The position numbers were made by a program, and so were the translations under genes. From contig JAMKCH010011796.1 of the NCBI GenBank assembly GCA_023653785.1, positions 1-64,000 on the forward strand: a stretch of DNA of 64,000 nt. Direction: 5' to 3'. The notes under the pieces are model-generated. The model worked only from the letters and a program-made list of their open reading frames with translations, did no database searches and was not told the DNA's origin. The DNA comes from Ophioderma brevispina. Taxonomy: Eukaryota > Echinodermata > Ophiuroidea > Amphilepidida > Ophiodermatidae. This document shows positions 23,832-35,262 of the stretch, piece by piece. Positions within the stretch are counted from its first letter, which is position 1. Every line of letters starts with the position of its first letter.

Positions 23832-24200
23832 TTTTGGTATTAAAGATTCCAGGAAGCAGTTAGATCATTGCTTTCTTTTTTAGGTTAAAATCATGAAGAA
23901 GATATATAATTCCACCACTGTGGCAGAGCAAAAAGCAGAAGTAACTGTGTGCAGTATAGTCGGTCGCGTTTACTGTAGACAAAGTGAGCCTTCGCAATAA
24001 TCTGTAGGGTGGTTTCCTTTATGAAACTTCCGAGAAGTCTAAACTCATATGACCTTTGACTCAACATGTTGACCCTACGCAGGGGTGTGTAATTATCATA
24101 CTAGTGTGGCGGTAGCTGAGCAGCACAGACGGTCCACAGGAACAAAACAATAAGTGCAGGGGCACCATAGAGGTTGGAAAAACAACAACACAGGTAAGAC
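23832..24200. promoter_or_regulatory. Candidate 5' region of the PPP1R16 exon
   Basis: Upstream of the ATG on the minus strand, CTTTTTGCTCTGCCACAG (near 23920) is a plausible 3' splice site leading into a short 5' UTR. On the plus strand, ACACAG followed by GTAAGA near 24191 matches a 5' splice donor and could mark a divergent non-coding exon. Both are consensus matches only. Confidence 0.25.
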
Positions 24201-24840
24201 TGCTTATTAGTGTGACGTCGGCACAATATCAAATGTCATGTATTTGCGACAAAATTGGGATACTTTCAATTTGAACTTGCATTTCTCTCTTCCTGCTCTG
24301 TAAGGACAGTTTAATGACCCTATAGCTTTTTGTGTGGCAAGGGTGTTTGAACTAATCCCATAATGATTGCAAGTAGCTATACTGACTGTACTTAAACACA
24401 TAGTAATTAGTTAAAAGTATAATAGAAAATTTAAAGGTGCAACAGAGATTTTGTGGCACCCAAATAATGTGTCATGATAGTAATTCCTATGATTAGACAC
24501 TAAATAGACTTCTTACTTGCATTTTGGCTACAGAAACGTCTTAAAAAGGAGAAAAAAAAAGGTGATTTTGATTTGCTCACTATATTTCAATATAAAACAC
24601 TAAGGCGGAATTTCGTATTTGCTCCTATACGAAATTAGAAATTCAAATTTTTGACCAAAGAACCATTTCTCAGCTTATCCTTCAGGTGCGGATTTTTATG
24701 GAAAGCTGTACATCAGGGCAAAAAATCAGCTGCTTCGATGTTTTTAGGTTACACCTGATATGTGAAATCTCTCGTTGCACATTAAGAATCACAAGGCATT
24801 TCATTATCAATGAAACAATTCCCCAAGTTACATGTACTAA
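24201..24840. other. No recognisable gene
   Basis: I see nothing beyond short anonymous frames. Confidence 0.4.
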
Positions 24841-24845
24841 TGCGC

Positions 24846-24925
24846 ATGGGCTAAAATGAGTGGAAACTTAGTCATGGTTTTATGTGTTAAAGAGATTCAA
24901 TTTTTGTGCGGGATCACATGACCTT
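24846..24925 (-). mobile_element. MITE fragment, 9-bp-TSD family, internal piece
   Basis: An inverted piece of the family interior (GGGCTAAAATGAGTG, TTTATGTGTTAAA and GGGATCACATGACC in that order). Both termini are missing, and the next repeat begins directly after it. Confidence 0.5.
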
Positions 24926-24929
24926 ATTA

Positions 24930-25140
24930 AAGGTGCATTTCGTGATCCTGCCACCTCGTTTTTTATTTATATTTCCTAGATATTCCCAAGACAAGGTAAT
25001 TTCCAATATTTCAGTTGATTCTGACGGCACGTTTTGATCTTAAATGAACAAATGATTGTATCACAAAGCCCCATAGCGGTCTGTACACAATTTCTGTCCG
25101 TTTACAGACAGATAATACAAAAATACGAATTCTTCCAGAG
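24930..25140 (+). repeat. Dispersed repeat with GCATTTCGTGATCC terminus
   Basis: It starts TTAAAGGTGCATTTCGTG and continues to a TTTCTGTCCGTTTACAGACAG palindromic motif near 25092. It belongs to the family at 3288-3790, 31350-31560 and 32727-32940. The right half is absent. Confidence 0.5.
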
Positions 25141-25373
25141 CAAATGTTAACCCTTTTTCACAACAGACATCAACAACAACATCAACAGACAACTACAGTG
25201 GACAAAGTGATCCCTATGTGTCTTCCTGCCTTAGGGCAGGCGACACAAAAACACTGAGTGCCGGAATTAGGGATCCCTGAACTCAATCAGTCTATTTGTT
25301 CCAGTATAAGTGTTTTAAAGTCAAACAGTTTGTCAATTTTATTGGATTTTTGGACTAAAATTGATGTGCTACA

Positions 25374-25720
25374 TTTAAAGGTGCTTGTTCCGATTTATGT
25401 GTACTGTGTTCTCTACTTGATATGAGAGCCTGGCACTTGCACATACACCCCATCAAGTACCGCGGGAAACAAACTTGCGGTTTTGATGGTAGACGCAATA
25501 ATGCATGTTGCAAAGCCCTATTCAATACTATGCTAATAGTAATATTGATGGTTAACCACTAAAACGGCAGTTTTTTGTTTATATCTTGGGAATGGAATGG
25601 ATTTGAGGGCTCAAATTTCAGGACGAGAATGAGAAAAATATGGCCTTTCATCTGATATCAAAATCGGTACTACTTCCGGGTAAATCGGGGGGTCTCAAAG
25701 ACGATCGGAACACGCACAAA
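25374..25720 (+). mobile_element. MITE with GGTGCTTGTTCCGAT ends
   Basis: TTTAAAGGTGCTTGTTCCGA near 25375 faces an inverted ATCGGAACACGCAC at 25703-25716. About 345 bp, non-coding, and distantly similar in design to the GCATTTCGTGATCC family. Confidence 0.5.
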
Positions 25721-26489
25721 ATCAGAGAACACCTTGTTTTGCCATATTGCATGTCTTTTTACTTCTATGCCAACATTTGCTCTTTTGCTAAGAAGTGTAC
25801 TATGTAGATCACTAAGTATTTGAGTTTATCTATCCCCACTAAATTTCTAAATCAGAAAAGCAACAAACTCAGATGACCTTTGACCTTATTAACATATAGG
25901 TTTCAAATATGAACATAAACTTTTCAAAAGATGCAACCAATTTCAAATTTTCAATTTATAACTTCAAGTATAACCTACATGTTAAGTGCATGTACATGTA
26001 GATTGATCAGCAATTATCATACCATCCGCGCGGAAAACAGGTTTAAACAGCGGATTTCGTATATTTTCTACCAGAAAAGGTCATTGAACTTCTTGCCCGA
26101 CTGTTTTTCTTAATGATCAAAATGTGAATGGCAAGAAAATCGATTTGGTCGGCAAGTTGATAATTTAATGATCGCAGCAAGGCGGTCGAATGCAACTCCG
26201 ATGATCATAGTTTTAAAGAGGTCCCGTAGGGAATTATCGGCTGGGATCACGGATTATAGGTGACAATTTTCCATATTTTCATCAACATGATTGATTGATT
26301 TATTTATTTACACTTATGTAGCATGGATATGGTTGTCTACCAGGACCCTTTAGGTGCGTAATTACGCCGATTCGGCACATTTTCAGCGCAGATTTGGCGC
26401 AGAAAATACTGCGCGGAAAAACATGGATTTGCTGAAAATTGCGCACGGAAATCGGGTTTTCTAAACGCGGATTCTCCCGGACCCTTAAT
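25721..26489. other. No gene; short GATT/ATTT runs
   Basis: GATTGATTGATTTATTTATT at about 26290 could be the tail of a decayed LINE. Nothing upstream supports coding. Confidence 0.35.
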
Positions 26490-26574
26490 GTAGATTTTTT
26501 GTGGGATCACATGACCTTGTTGAAGTGAAATTTCCCAAAACTGGTCCATTGTGGGATTGACTCAATATACCCTT
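26490..26574 (-). mobile_element. MITE fragment, 9-bp-TSD family, terminal piece
   Basis: An inverted fragment containing GGGATCACATGACCTTG, GAAATTTCCC and the terminus TGACTCAATATACCCTTTG. It is truncated at its left side. Confidence 0.55.
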
Positions 26575-27051
26575 TGGTGGATTCACAACAGAATACAGTT
26601 CAGAAAATACCCTCGGCGAATATATCTTGATTTCTTGTCTACACTATAAATACCCATTACTACTCCACAGGTGTTCAATGCATCAGAATCGCCCCTGGCT
26701 GCATACAAGCTACTTTCAATGTGAATCCCACTATATCTATAGTTTGGAGATGGTATTTACAGATAGAGGATGGCTTTAACCATGTGAGCATGCTACGAAT
26801 GTGTGGATGTGTTAATTCCTCTTGTGAGGGTGACTTGTGTTGAAAATACACTGTCAGTAGACACAATGGGTGCAGAGTGGCAATATAATAACGGCATATT
26901 TCGCTTCCAATTGCAATATTTTGAGAATTTTTGCACAGTTGGTAATTGGCAAGTACTCTAGGCATGTGCGGGAGGAGGACATGTGCCTCCCCAGTTTGTT
27001 TGCTCGAGTTGGGGGAAAAATGATCAAAAGGTACATTTTTATAGTAATAAT
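26575..27051. other. No recognisable gene
   Basis: Overlapping frames of 80-96 codons on both strands (26675-27130) without recognisable motifs. Confidence 0.4.
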
Positions 27052-27060
27052 GAGCAAATC

Positions 27061-27361
27061 CAGAGGATGTAGTGAGTCAAAATTCAATCCACAATGCACC
27101 AGTTTGGGAAATCACCGCAAAGGTATGTGATCCCCAAAAATCCTCTTCTTAACACATAAAAAACCCTGGACTTTTACACTCATTTAGGCCACAAGGTGCT
27201 AGTACTTAGGGATTTTTGGCATGATCGTGAAATGTCTTGTGGTTCTTGAGCTTTTTTGAACACCTTTATCCTTAAAATACTGACATGTGTTAAGTACGGT
27301 ACTGTACAGTTATAGGGTCTCATCGCAATGGCATGGTGGGATGATTCCAAAACACCCTCTG
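27061..27361 (+). mobile_element. MITE, 9-bp-TSD family, copy 4
   Basis: It opens CAGAGGATGTAGTGAGTC and closes TCCAAAACACCCTCTG. The flanks read GAGCAAATC on the left and GGGCAAATC (one base overlapping the terminus) on the right, eight of nine identical. The interior is collinear with copies 1-3. Confidence 0.75.
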
Positions 27362-27371
27362 GGCAAATCCT

Positions 27372-28027
27372 TGTACACAGTCCCATGTCATCTTACAACA
27401 CTTGGAGGTGGATCTACGACGCAGAGATTCAACACGGTGAAAACAAACAGGGAAGGCCCAGGGAATCCCCGTATCATGGTGAAAAGTGCGCAAAATTGTT
27501 AAAATTCCAGGTTAAAGACATTCACTCATTTCATTGCTGGTTGCATTAGACACTGCACCTGCAGCATGTGTCTAATGTTTGGTTTAAAATTACACACATC
27601 ATGCCTGAGCATTTTTTTTCTAAATGCCGGATTTTGCCCCCTGGATATGTATTTACCCATTAAGCCTAGGGAGAGAAAATACAAATTGTAATTTCCATGC
27701 AAAAACGATCAAATTTGCAACTAATTTATAAATAATGCCCATGTACGACTATTTCATTCGCCTTCACCTGAAATGATTAGTAAGAACAAATCAGCACCCT
27801 TATGTGTACACAACAGAACAATTTTTTAATTGACCTCTGTAGTCATTTAATTCGCAGACGACAGAAAATTGGCAATTTAGCCATTGTAAGAAAATACTCA
27901 CCAGAGCTGATTCCCATAGTATCCACCCTATTTACCAGTTTGTGACCTTTGTGTTTTAAAATATCATTAGTACGAGTCTATGGCATTCATGTAATAGACA
28001 CATTTGTTGATAAAGTAAATGGCAAAC
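27372..28027. other. No recognisable gene
   Basis: Anonymous sequence between elements. Nothing is supported. Confidence 0.4.
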
Positions 28028-30399
28028 TTAACAACTTAAGTGCCTAAGGGGTTTTCACTCATGTTGGTGCTAAGGGGGGTTCATGGAACCCCCCCCAGTA
28101 AACCACTTTCCCAAGGGATTTTCAAATGAAATCATACCCCTTTGAGGGGGTATACGACAAGGCCAAAGGTGCAGTATAATTGAGTTCCGGTTTATCGTCT
28201 GGCAAAGGGGTTCTTAAAACAGGCGGCCCGCGGGCGGATACGGACCGGGAAGCTTTGGTGGTTGGCCCTTGAACAGGTTTGAAATATACAGCAAACATAC
28301 CAAAAGAGGGTGCATCTGGCCAGCGAGCATGAATATTTTGAATGGTATACAGCCCGCCATGGCCCGCGAGCCATAATAGTTGAGAACCCCTGGTCTGGAA
28401 ATTAGGGGCAAATCATTTTTTTCGAAATGCGTCAAATCGCTCAAAAAGTAACATGGTGTTTCCGCGACCCTGCTTCCACAGCATACACATTGCAAATCAT
28501 TTTGATGCTTATATGGCCCATTCCATGTCAACATTCGAGATGTGCACCGCAGCACGTCATGGATTTTTTTTCGCTTTAAGTGTGGTGGTAGACATTGATG
28601 AGATATGAAAATCCTGAAATTTTGAGCGTCATAGTCCATTTTGTTTTCCCGCTAGAGCAATTGGAAATTTAGGGGGGTCACCATCAAAAGTGCCTCCCAA
28701 TGTGAAAGACTATGTTGAGAGGGTCACAGATTTGTAATGGAGCCCTCCACAACTTTGAAAATCACTACCTTAGGGTAATATTTGGTGTAGAATTCAAATA
28801 TCTGCATCAGGAAGTTCATACGTGTTTACTTGAGAGTTAATGAGGCCTAAATATGCGGGCCAATTCTGGGGGGTCATAACTCCAAAAGTAAGAACTTTTT
28901 ATGGTCATCTTTTTGTCAATAAGTTACATATTACAAACTTTATAAACACCAATACAATTAGGAAAACATAAAATAGAAAAGTAATAAGTTGGGTATCACC
29001 CCTTGAAAATGGTAATTGTACTTTTGTTCACAACATTTTGACCCCCCTGAAAAACCAATGTTGGGCATTCTACACCACACCTCTACTTTGATATGTTGAA
29101 GATTTCATTAACCCCTTCCTTGAAAGAACTAGCTTGGTGTGTTAATTTTTTCACAACAAAATACACACTCAAGTTACCACACACACAGGTATACGTGACC
29201 CCGAGTCATTGTAACATGCATGTAATATCACCATAATACTTTCTACGGTGATATCAGCAAAAGTTTCTTGTGCTGAAAAGAAATGAGACCTCAAGTCACC
29301 AAGCTGGTTTTTTCAGAATAGGTCGTTGATTATGTAAATCTTCAACATATATGAAGTAGACGGTTGATGTCGCATGGCAACATTGATTTTTCAGGGGGCC
29401 AATATATGTCAAAAATGCAAAATTAGGATTTTGCAATAGGCTGTAACTCTCTTATACTTACCTAATATGCTTATTATTATACTGTAGAAAGTCCTGCATT
29501 GTGACTCTCATTAACAAGAATGGGACATTAAAAATATTGTTACTTACGTAGTTCTTACCCCCTAACTTGGTCCCAGAGCTGAAAGATATTGCATTTTTTA
29601 CACCCAAAATACTTAAAAGAAATGGGGCTTCACATTTTTGATGCCAAGATTTGAATTCTACACCATAAAAATTTCCCCAATATGGATGTTCAAAGTTCGG
29701 AGGTTCCCTACAAGTTTATGGCCCGCTCAAATTGTCTTTCGCATCGCACAGCATTTTTGATGGGTGACACCCCTAAATTCTGAATGGCTCCTTGGGAAAA
29801 CGAATGGAGTATGGAAGCTCAAAATTTCGGGATTTTTCTTTCTCATCAATATCTTATATCACACCAACAAAGAAAAAATCCTGACATCTGCGGTGCACAT
29901 CTCGATTTTGACATGGAAATAGCCCATATCTTCTGCTCTAGAAAGGACAATTTACATATAAAAACAAACATTACCATTTTTGTATATCTTTGTAGTTTGT
30001 ATAGCAATGGCGCTCAGTCGCTCGATGACAAAAATCGCTTCTTTTAGACATGAAGGCTTAATTAACTTTTCTGATTATGTAATTAGATTTTGTTTCATGA
30101 TTGAAATACATGTACATAAGTAGAAAAAAATATTTCTGGGCACAGGGTTGCTAATTTTAATTTTAAAAATCACACTCCCGTTGGTGCCAAGGGGAGGGGG
30201 GAGTTCCTAGGGACCCCAAGCTAATTATCTTATTAATGGGCAAAGAAAATTGTAGTTAATTTTTTTATGGAAAAGAAGCGAATCGATATTAAAGTTTACA
30301 CAATTACAAAAAATAGGTTCAAAAATATTTTCACGAGTGAGAAATCTCCGAAAAACAAATCTTGGGTACTATGGCCCCCCTTAGGCACGTAAGTGTTAA
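28028..30399 (+). mobile_element. TTAA-flanked inverted-repeat element, about 2.4 kb
   Basis: The left end TTAACAACTTAAGTGCC, then TAAGGGG, faces an inverted right end CCTTAGGCACGTAAGTG, then TTAA. Inner arms are also inverted: 28555-28690 pairs with about 29750-29900 (GGTCACCATCAAAA against TTTTTGATGGGTGAC, and GATGAGATATGAAAATC against its complement). TTAA duplications are used by piggyBac and Kolobok transposases, but I find no transposase in it. The centre holds AT-rich sequence with CCCCCTGAAAA motifs. Confidence 0.55.
28205..28392 (+). mobile_element. hAT-type MITE inside the TTAA element
   Basis: A 188-bp insert with AAGGGGTTCTTAAAAC at the left and AGTTGAGAACCCCTG at the right, and GC-rich GGCCCGCGGGC/GCCCGCGAGCC subtermini. 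Octamers GTCTGGCA (28197-28204) and GTCTGGAA (28393-28400) form an 8-bp target duplication with one mismatch, as expected for hAT. Confidence 0.75.
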
Positions 30400-30460
30400 A
30401 AGTTAGCCTAGATGTACAAATTACTGAGGCATGAATGACTAGCCTAATTACATGTCATTA

Positions 30461-31216
30461 TTAACCCTAACCGGGACGGGTGGTTTTGCCGAACATCGTC
30501 CGAGCAACGAGAAGCATTCTATTTTTTTACGGCACAGATGCAATGAGAAACAAATGTTGTGTTTCATGCTCTCGGACCTTTCCCGAACAGGAATAAGGTA
30601 GCGTACAGGTCGTTAACGGCTGAGAGCAAGAGAAATATCGCGTCGAATTTTCCAGAAAGGAACGTCCCAGATGCAACGAGATAAAGGTCGCGTAATTTTC
30701 CGGAAAGAGTCCCAGAGCACGAGAAACGTCGCGTCAGTTGACGGAAAGAAAGTCCCAGATTGCAACGAGAAACATCGCGTCATTTTCGAAGAAAGTACCA
30801 GATGCAACGAGAAACATGGTCAATTTTCCGGAAGACGTCAGAGCCAACGAGAAGCATCACGTGCGAATGCAACGAGAAGCATTGCGCCTTCTGGCGGGCA
30901 AACCATCCGAGGATGCAAGAAAGCATAGCATCATTTTCCGAAAGAGTCCCAGATTGCACAAGAGAAGCATCGCGTACTTTTCCGGAAAGACGTCGCCCAG
31001 ATGCAACGAGGAACATCGCGTATTTTCCGGAAACGTCCCAGATACAACGAGGAACCATCGCGTCATTTACAGGAAGACGTCCCCGATGCAATGAGGTGCA
31101 ATGAGAGTCAGTTTCGCGACAAAAACTAGTTGTTGCCGGGCGAGATGACAATGAAAACATTTCCGACCGGACCAGGTTTTGTTGCATCTCAATGCGTCTG
31201 GTTCGCGTTAGGGTAA
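30461..31216 (+). repeat. Minisatellite, unit about 45-50 bp, with short inverted ends
   Basis: Units combine CCCAGATGCAACGAG, AAxCATCGCGTCATTTTC and CGGAAAGACGT, about a dozen times between 30600 and 31100. The edges carry ATTAACCCTAACC (left) and GCGTTAGGGTAAT (right), inverted relative to each other, so the array may be the core of a fold-back element. The frames across it change with every indel and are not proteins. Confidence 0.75.
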
Positions 31217-31349
31217 TGCCAGATCTGTTTTGGGGTGTGTGGACATGTAAAATACTTTTTAAAGGCCTTGACTATCATTTGCAGAGCAACATTGAAAAAA
31301 ATTCATATTTGTGAATGTCTAGTTACTGGTTTAAAACGGGACATTTCAG
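31217..31349. other. Spacer
   Basis: Short anonymous spacer. Confidence 0.3.
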
Positions 31350-31560
31350 AATCCACAGCCTCGCCCCCCGGCTACCTAAAAAAAAGTTGAAACTTTTTAT
31401 ATCATCTGACGGTTCGGGTTTTGTCTATCGGTGCTAATTCTTACATGCAAATTCGATAGCACTGCAGAAATTCGTAATATATTGTTTTTCGTCCCTCTAC
31501 CACAGCGTAAAGGTAAATTGCATTTGTGTTTCAGCTAGCTATACACAAAAATACATGATG
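31350..31560 (+). repeat. Dispersed repeat, internal part of the GCATTTCGTGATCC family
   Basis: It shares the ATCCACAGCCTCG, TTTTTATATCATCTGACGG and AAATTCGTAATAT blocks with 3300-3680. The outer terminus is missing. Confidence 0.45.
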
Positions 31561-32720
31561 ATACCTGATTTCCCTGGTTGATGGACTCGTTTCCTTAAAA
31601 TTCCCTTCATCAAAATAGTGTCATTCTTACAAATCACGTAGACACACTGTTAACATTTAAATCGTAATGAAGATTTCAAAATTAGAAAACCTGCATTTGA
31701 AAAAAAAAGCAACTCTGGACGTTTCAACTCCACACATAATCTGTGTTGGTTATTACAAGCTTATGACCTGAGGTCAGATAACTTTTTGGTAAGTGAAAAA
31801 TCATTCGCGTAGTTAAAGTGATCAAATGCTACCGGAAGAAAAAGCAGGAAATTGTAAATGGTTTTTCGAAGTTCATATTTAATTAATTTTATTATTTTAA
31901 ATTATATGAGAAAAATAGTTCTATTTTTGTTTTTTGGTTGTGTTTTTGTTTGATGAAGCAACACAATGCGTTTTGTTCATGGGTTTACACACGAGGTTCA
32001 CATAGACCTTTGCACTGATTTGCGAGAGTATCACGAAATACCTTCACCACCTCAATAACGAAAACATGTTGAATTTCGGGATATGTGCCAATGACAAAAA
32101 CTGATTAGTTCTCCCTTGTGTAAAAAATGAGTTTGATATGACCTCATACACGTCACTTGACGTTTTTATACACGTGAAGGTTTGACGACATTGCCGGGTG
32201 CACGAAATATGTTCTGAAATTGACATGAAAATTTGCTGTTTGTGGGTGATTTTTGAAATCTGAAATGGTATGAATTAGTTTTCTAAGCATGTTAAATATG
32301 CATTCGGGACATAATTCGAATGAATTTCTTATTTTGAAAGGGTTTTTAGAGGATGATAAACTTTGTAATAAGGAAAAAACATGCACAGTTTCATTGCCTA
32401 TTGGTGTTGTGCGGGTCTTCGGACTCACGTGAGATGGAGTACCAACTTACTTTGCGCAGCGTGTGGATGGAAAGGTGCTATATGTTCACAAAATCGGAAA
32501 TGAAGGTTTTATAATATTTGTTTAAATTATGAAGACAATGGACCAGTAATTTACCATGAAGCAGCATTTTGTTAAATGATAACAAATGACATGGTATATA
32601 TTTTAAATGCCATTCGTGATTAATACACCGTTTTATGCATGGTTCACTAGATAACCTTGAAAAAAGCTTATTACAAATTGAGTTGATCCCGAGCTTGCAG
32701 TTGGTGTTATGAGGCAAATA
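31561..32720. other. No recognisable gene
   Basis: Minus frames up to 91 codons (32153-32428) with no recognised domain. Confidence 0.4.
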
Positions 32721-32726
32721 CTCGTT

Positions 32727-32940
32727 TTCCCACGATCACTGTTGCTGCATTTCTGTCCGTTACAGACAGAAAATACAAAATTTCAAAATTTTTATCAATG
32801 TCAGTAAACAGATACGACCGAATTTGCACGAAGATTTGTACACATGGATATTACTAAGGCTAACGGTTCGATGAATAAAATCTAAACTTTTTCGTGTAAA
32901 TCGGGGGGACGAGGTTGTGGAACACGAAATGCCCGGGTGT
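32727..32940 (-). repeat. Dispersed repeat, GCATTTCGTGATCC family, inverted copy
   Basis: The terminus appears at the right as AACACGAAATGCCCGGG, and TTTCTGTCCGTTACAGACAG at the left, the reverse order of 24930-25140. The two together suggest the layout of a full element. Confidence 0.5.
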
Positions 32941-33524
32941 ATTTAACATGTTTACAATAACATTAATTTAAAGCTCAAACTCAGCTAACAAAAGTCTAAG
33001 TCTAACTAGTACAGGGGACCTTTACGTCGTTTTTGACATTGTCGTCGGCACGCCGTAAAGGCCATGCATTGAAAAGCCGTATCAATCAAGCACTGTATTA
33101 AGTATGGAATTGTCGACGCAGTGCTGCGTCGGAAGTCAATTACACTAAGAAAAAAAGTAAACGGGCTAGTGGCCGCAGTATTTTATCATGACACCTACTT
33201 GTACTTGTTATTATCTCCTGCCAATTCTGTTCTTCGATGAAAATAAATCTTAAGTCTGAATTTTGGATATTCTTGTCGGGATTCCTGCTACACGATTTGA
33301 CCTAGGAATGTCGTCATACTAGAAATGAGGGTGATTCGTAAATGTGGAATGCAAAAAGTGATAATGAATCGTCTGAAGCCCGAAATTTCCGTATGACTCC
33401 GTTGTATTTAAGTCTAACTGAGAGAGAAAAATCCAACAATCATGTCTTCTCTATCTCTCTGCCAGTTTGTAAATTGACCCTCCGTTCGTCAAAATAAGCC
33501 TATAAAAACATTTTAACTAGCAAG
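32941..33524. other. No recognisable gene
   Basis: Anonymous sequence. Nothing is supported. Confidence 0.4.
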
Positions 33525-35262
33525 GCATTGACACTGCTCGGTCCACAAAATTTTTGAACTAATCTGGCAAAATACATTGGCCATACCTCGGCAATTTTTG
33601 CACGATAGACAGGGTGAACCCTCATTTTTTAAGTAAATAATTATCTTGGTTCACTGAAAACAATTTTAGTTTGAATTTCCAACTCACAAAATTTTATGGG
33701 TTAACCCTCAATGCCGTGTCACACAGAATAACTAACTACCTGTGTGATTCTACACGGCAAACATCACCGTCACTCAGGTGTACCGTAGTCCGTGGTGATC
33801 TTTGCAAATCCCACCAAAAAAAAAAAGAAAACCAGGGCAGGCAGGTACATCATCATTGAACATGTTGAATGGATAAACAAACATCAACTCAACCCACAGC
33901 TTACCTAAGCAACCACTTGATCCATAATTTCTCCTAAACATCAAGGCTATTTCCGCATAAATATTACTTCCCGGTTTGGTACGCGGTTAACTATTTCCAT
34001 AACACTATCAGTATACAATTCCTACACAGCTGTAAAGCAGACCCATACGACCGAACGATCACTGTAGAATCTCGCCGACGACGAAATCGATCATCTGTTT
34101 TCCGCCGTCGGTGCAGCTATTTTGTGTAGTCTAATATTACCTTTTGGACGCTAAATGATGCGAATCGTTATTGCTCGAAAATATACCTCTGGGAATGAGG
34201 CTACATAGGCCCTGTTGGTGTTTGAGGGCGTCAAACAGAAAATAGATCTGTGCAGGGGAGGCCTGGTAAGATATAGACCTATCCTAAATTATTGGTTTGC
34301 AAGTAATCACGAAATCCCGACAAACAGGCCCGTATTAAAAAAGAACGTCATTAAGGGCAGCGGGTGCATGAAGCGCTTCAGACGCCGAGTACCGCTTCAT
34401 TTGAACGGAATAAATCCTAACCCTCGAAACCAGCCATAAGTGGTCGGCTCCTTTCATTCACCCGCTTTCAATTAAAAAACGGTGTTTAATTAATAACTGT
34501 TCACATAAAAGCGCAACAAGAGATTTCAAAGCATCCGTATTTTCTGTCACATGTAGTGATTTTATATAAAACACAAAATCAAAAATAAGTTCCCAACTAA
34601 AGAACCCCCAATAATTTCCAGAGTATTCAGTTTTTAAAGATAAAACCTAGCAAAGGATATAGCTATGGTTGTTAGGAAGCAGTTTTGTGAAATGTAGCGA
34701 AATTCGTGATCGTCGCGTGACTTAACCGCTGAATGAGCACAATATGAACCACAAATGAGGCTTTTTAAAAAATAACATATCTGTGTTTGAATGACTTATT
34801 CATTATGAGAAATTTTACTGAGTTTAATAATAATGTGTGTAGCCACCGCGTTTGTCAATGACTTCTTGGCATTGTCGCCTCATGGAGTTCATGAGTCTCC
34901 TTCCAACATTTGGCATTAATGCGCGATACAGCGCTGGTCCAGATGCTCAAGCGGGTCAGGCGGGTCATGCCTGTGATCAGGATGAGAGTTGTTTTGGTCG
35001 TTGTCTCCCAATATAGGGTAGGCCTATATAACCCGGGAGCTAGCACACATTGTAACACATCTCAAGTACAAAAGGTTTGAGTGATTAAATATGTTGACAG
35101 GTTGACAGGAACCCCTGAAACGTGATTCTTAAGTGTCGCAAGTGGTGCCTTAAGGAGAGGGGGCCAAAACAAAGTGTGTACAGGGGTCAAATTTGTAAAT
35201 TGATCCAATCATGTTGAAAAGCACACTATGTTATGTGTCTAACCATAGGGATTCAGAAAAGG
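33525..35262 (+). repeat. Tandem duplication, unit A (about 1.74 kb)
   Basis: Collinear with unit B over its whole length. Shared landmarks include CTACCTGTGTGATTCTACAC, a GCTTACCTAAGCAACCA block, CGCATAAATATTA, TGCATGAAGCGCTTCAGACG and the transposase-like piece near its end. The units differ mainly by one-base indels. Confidence 0.85.
34824..35010 (-). pseudogene. Tc1/mariner-like transposase C-terminal remnant (unit A)
   Basis: The minus strand encodes, in two frames, LEHLDQRCIA and then RRLMNSMRRQCQEVID followed by KRGGYTHY and a stop. Tc1-family transposases end in just this way: an LNPLEHLWD-type motif around the last acidic region, then a SMRRR-CQAVIDARGG-HTRY-like tail. Just upstream, LGDNDQNN may be what is left of the QDNAP region. 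The N-terminal DNA-binding domain and most of the core are missing, so it is inactive. The assignment rests on remembered family consensus. Confidence 0.55.

Noticed and set aside
30671..31187. Frames of 85-135 codons on both strands with repeated Asn/Glu/Lys/His units
   Set aside because: They are a by-product of the minisatellite. The frame shifts between units and both strands are equally open.
30461..31216. Telomere-like CCCTAACC and GTTAGGG words
   Set aside because: Single copies in opposite orientation at the array edges, not a telomeric run.
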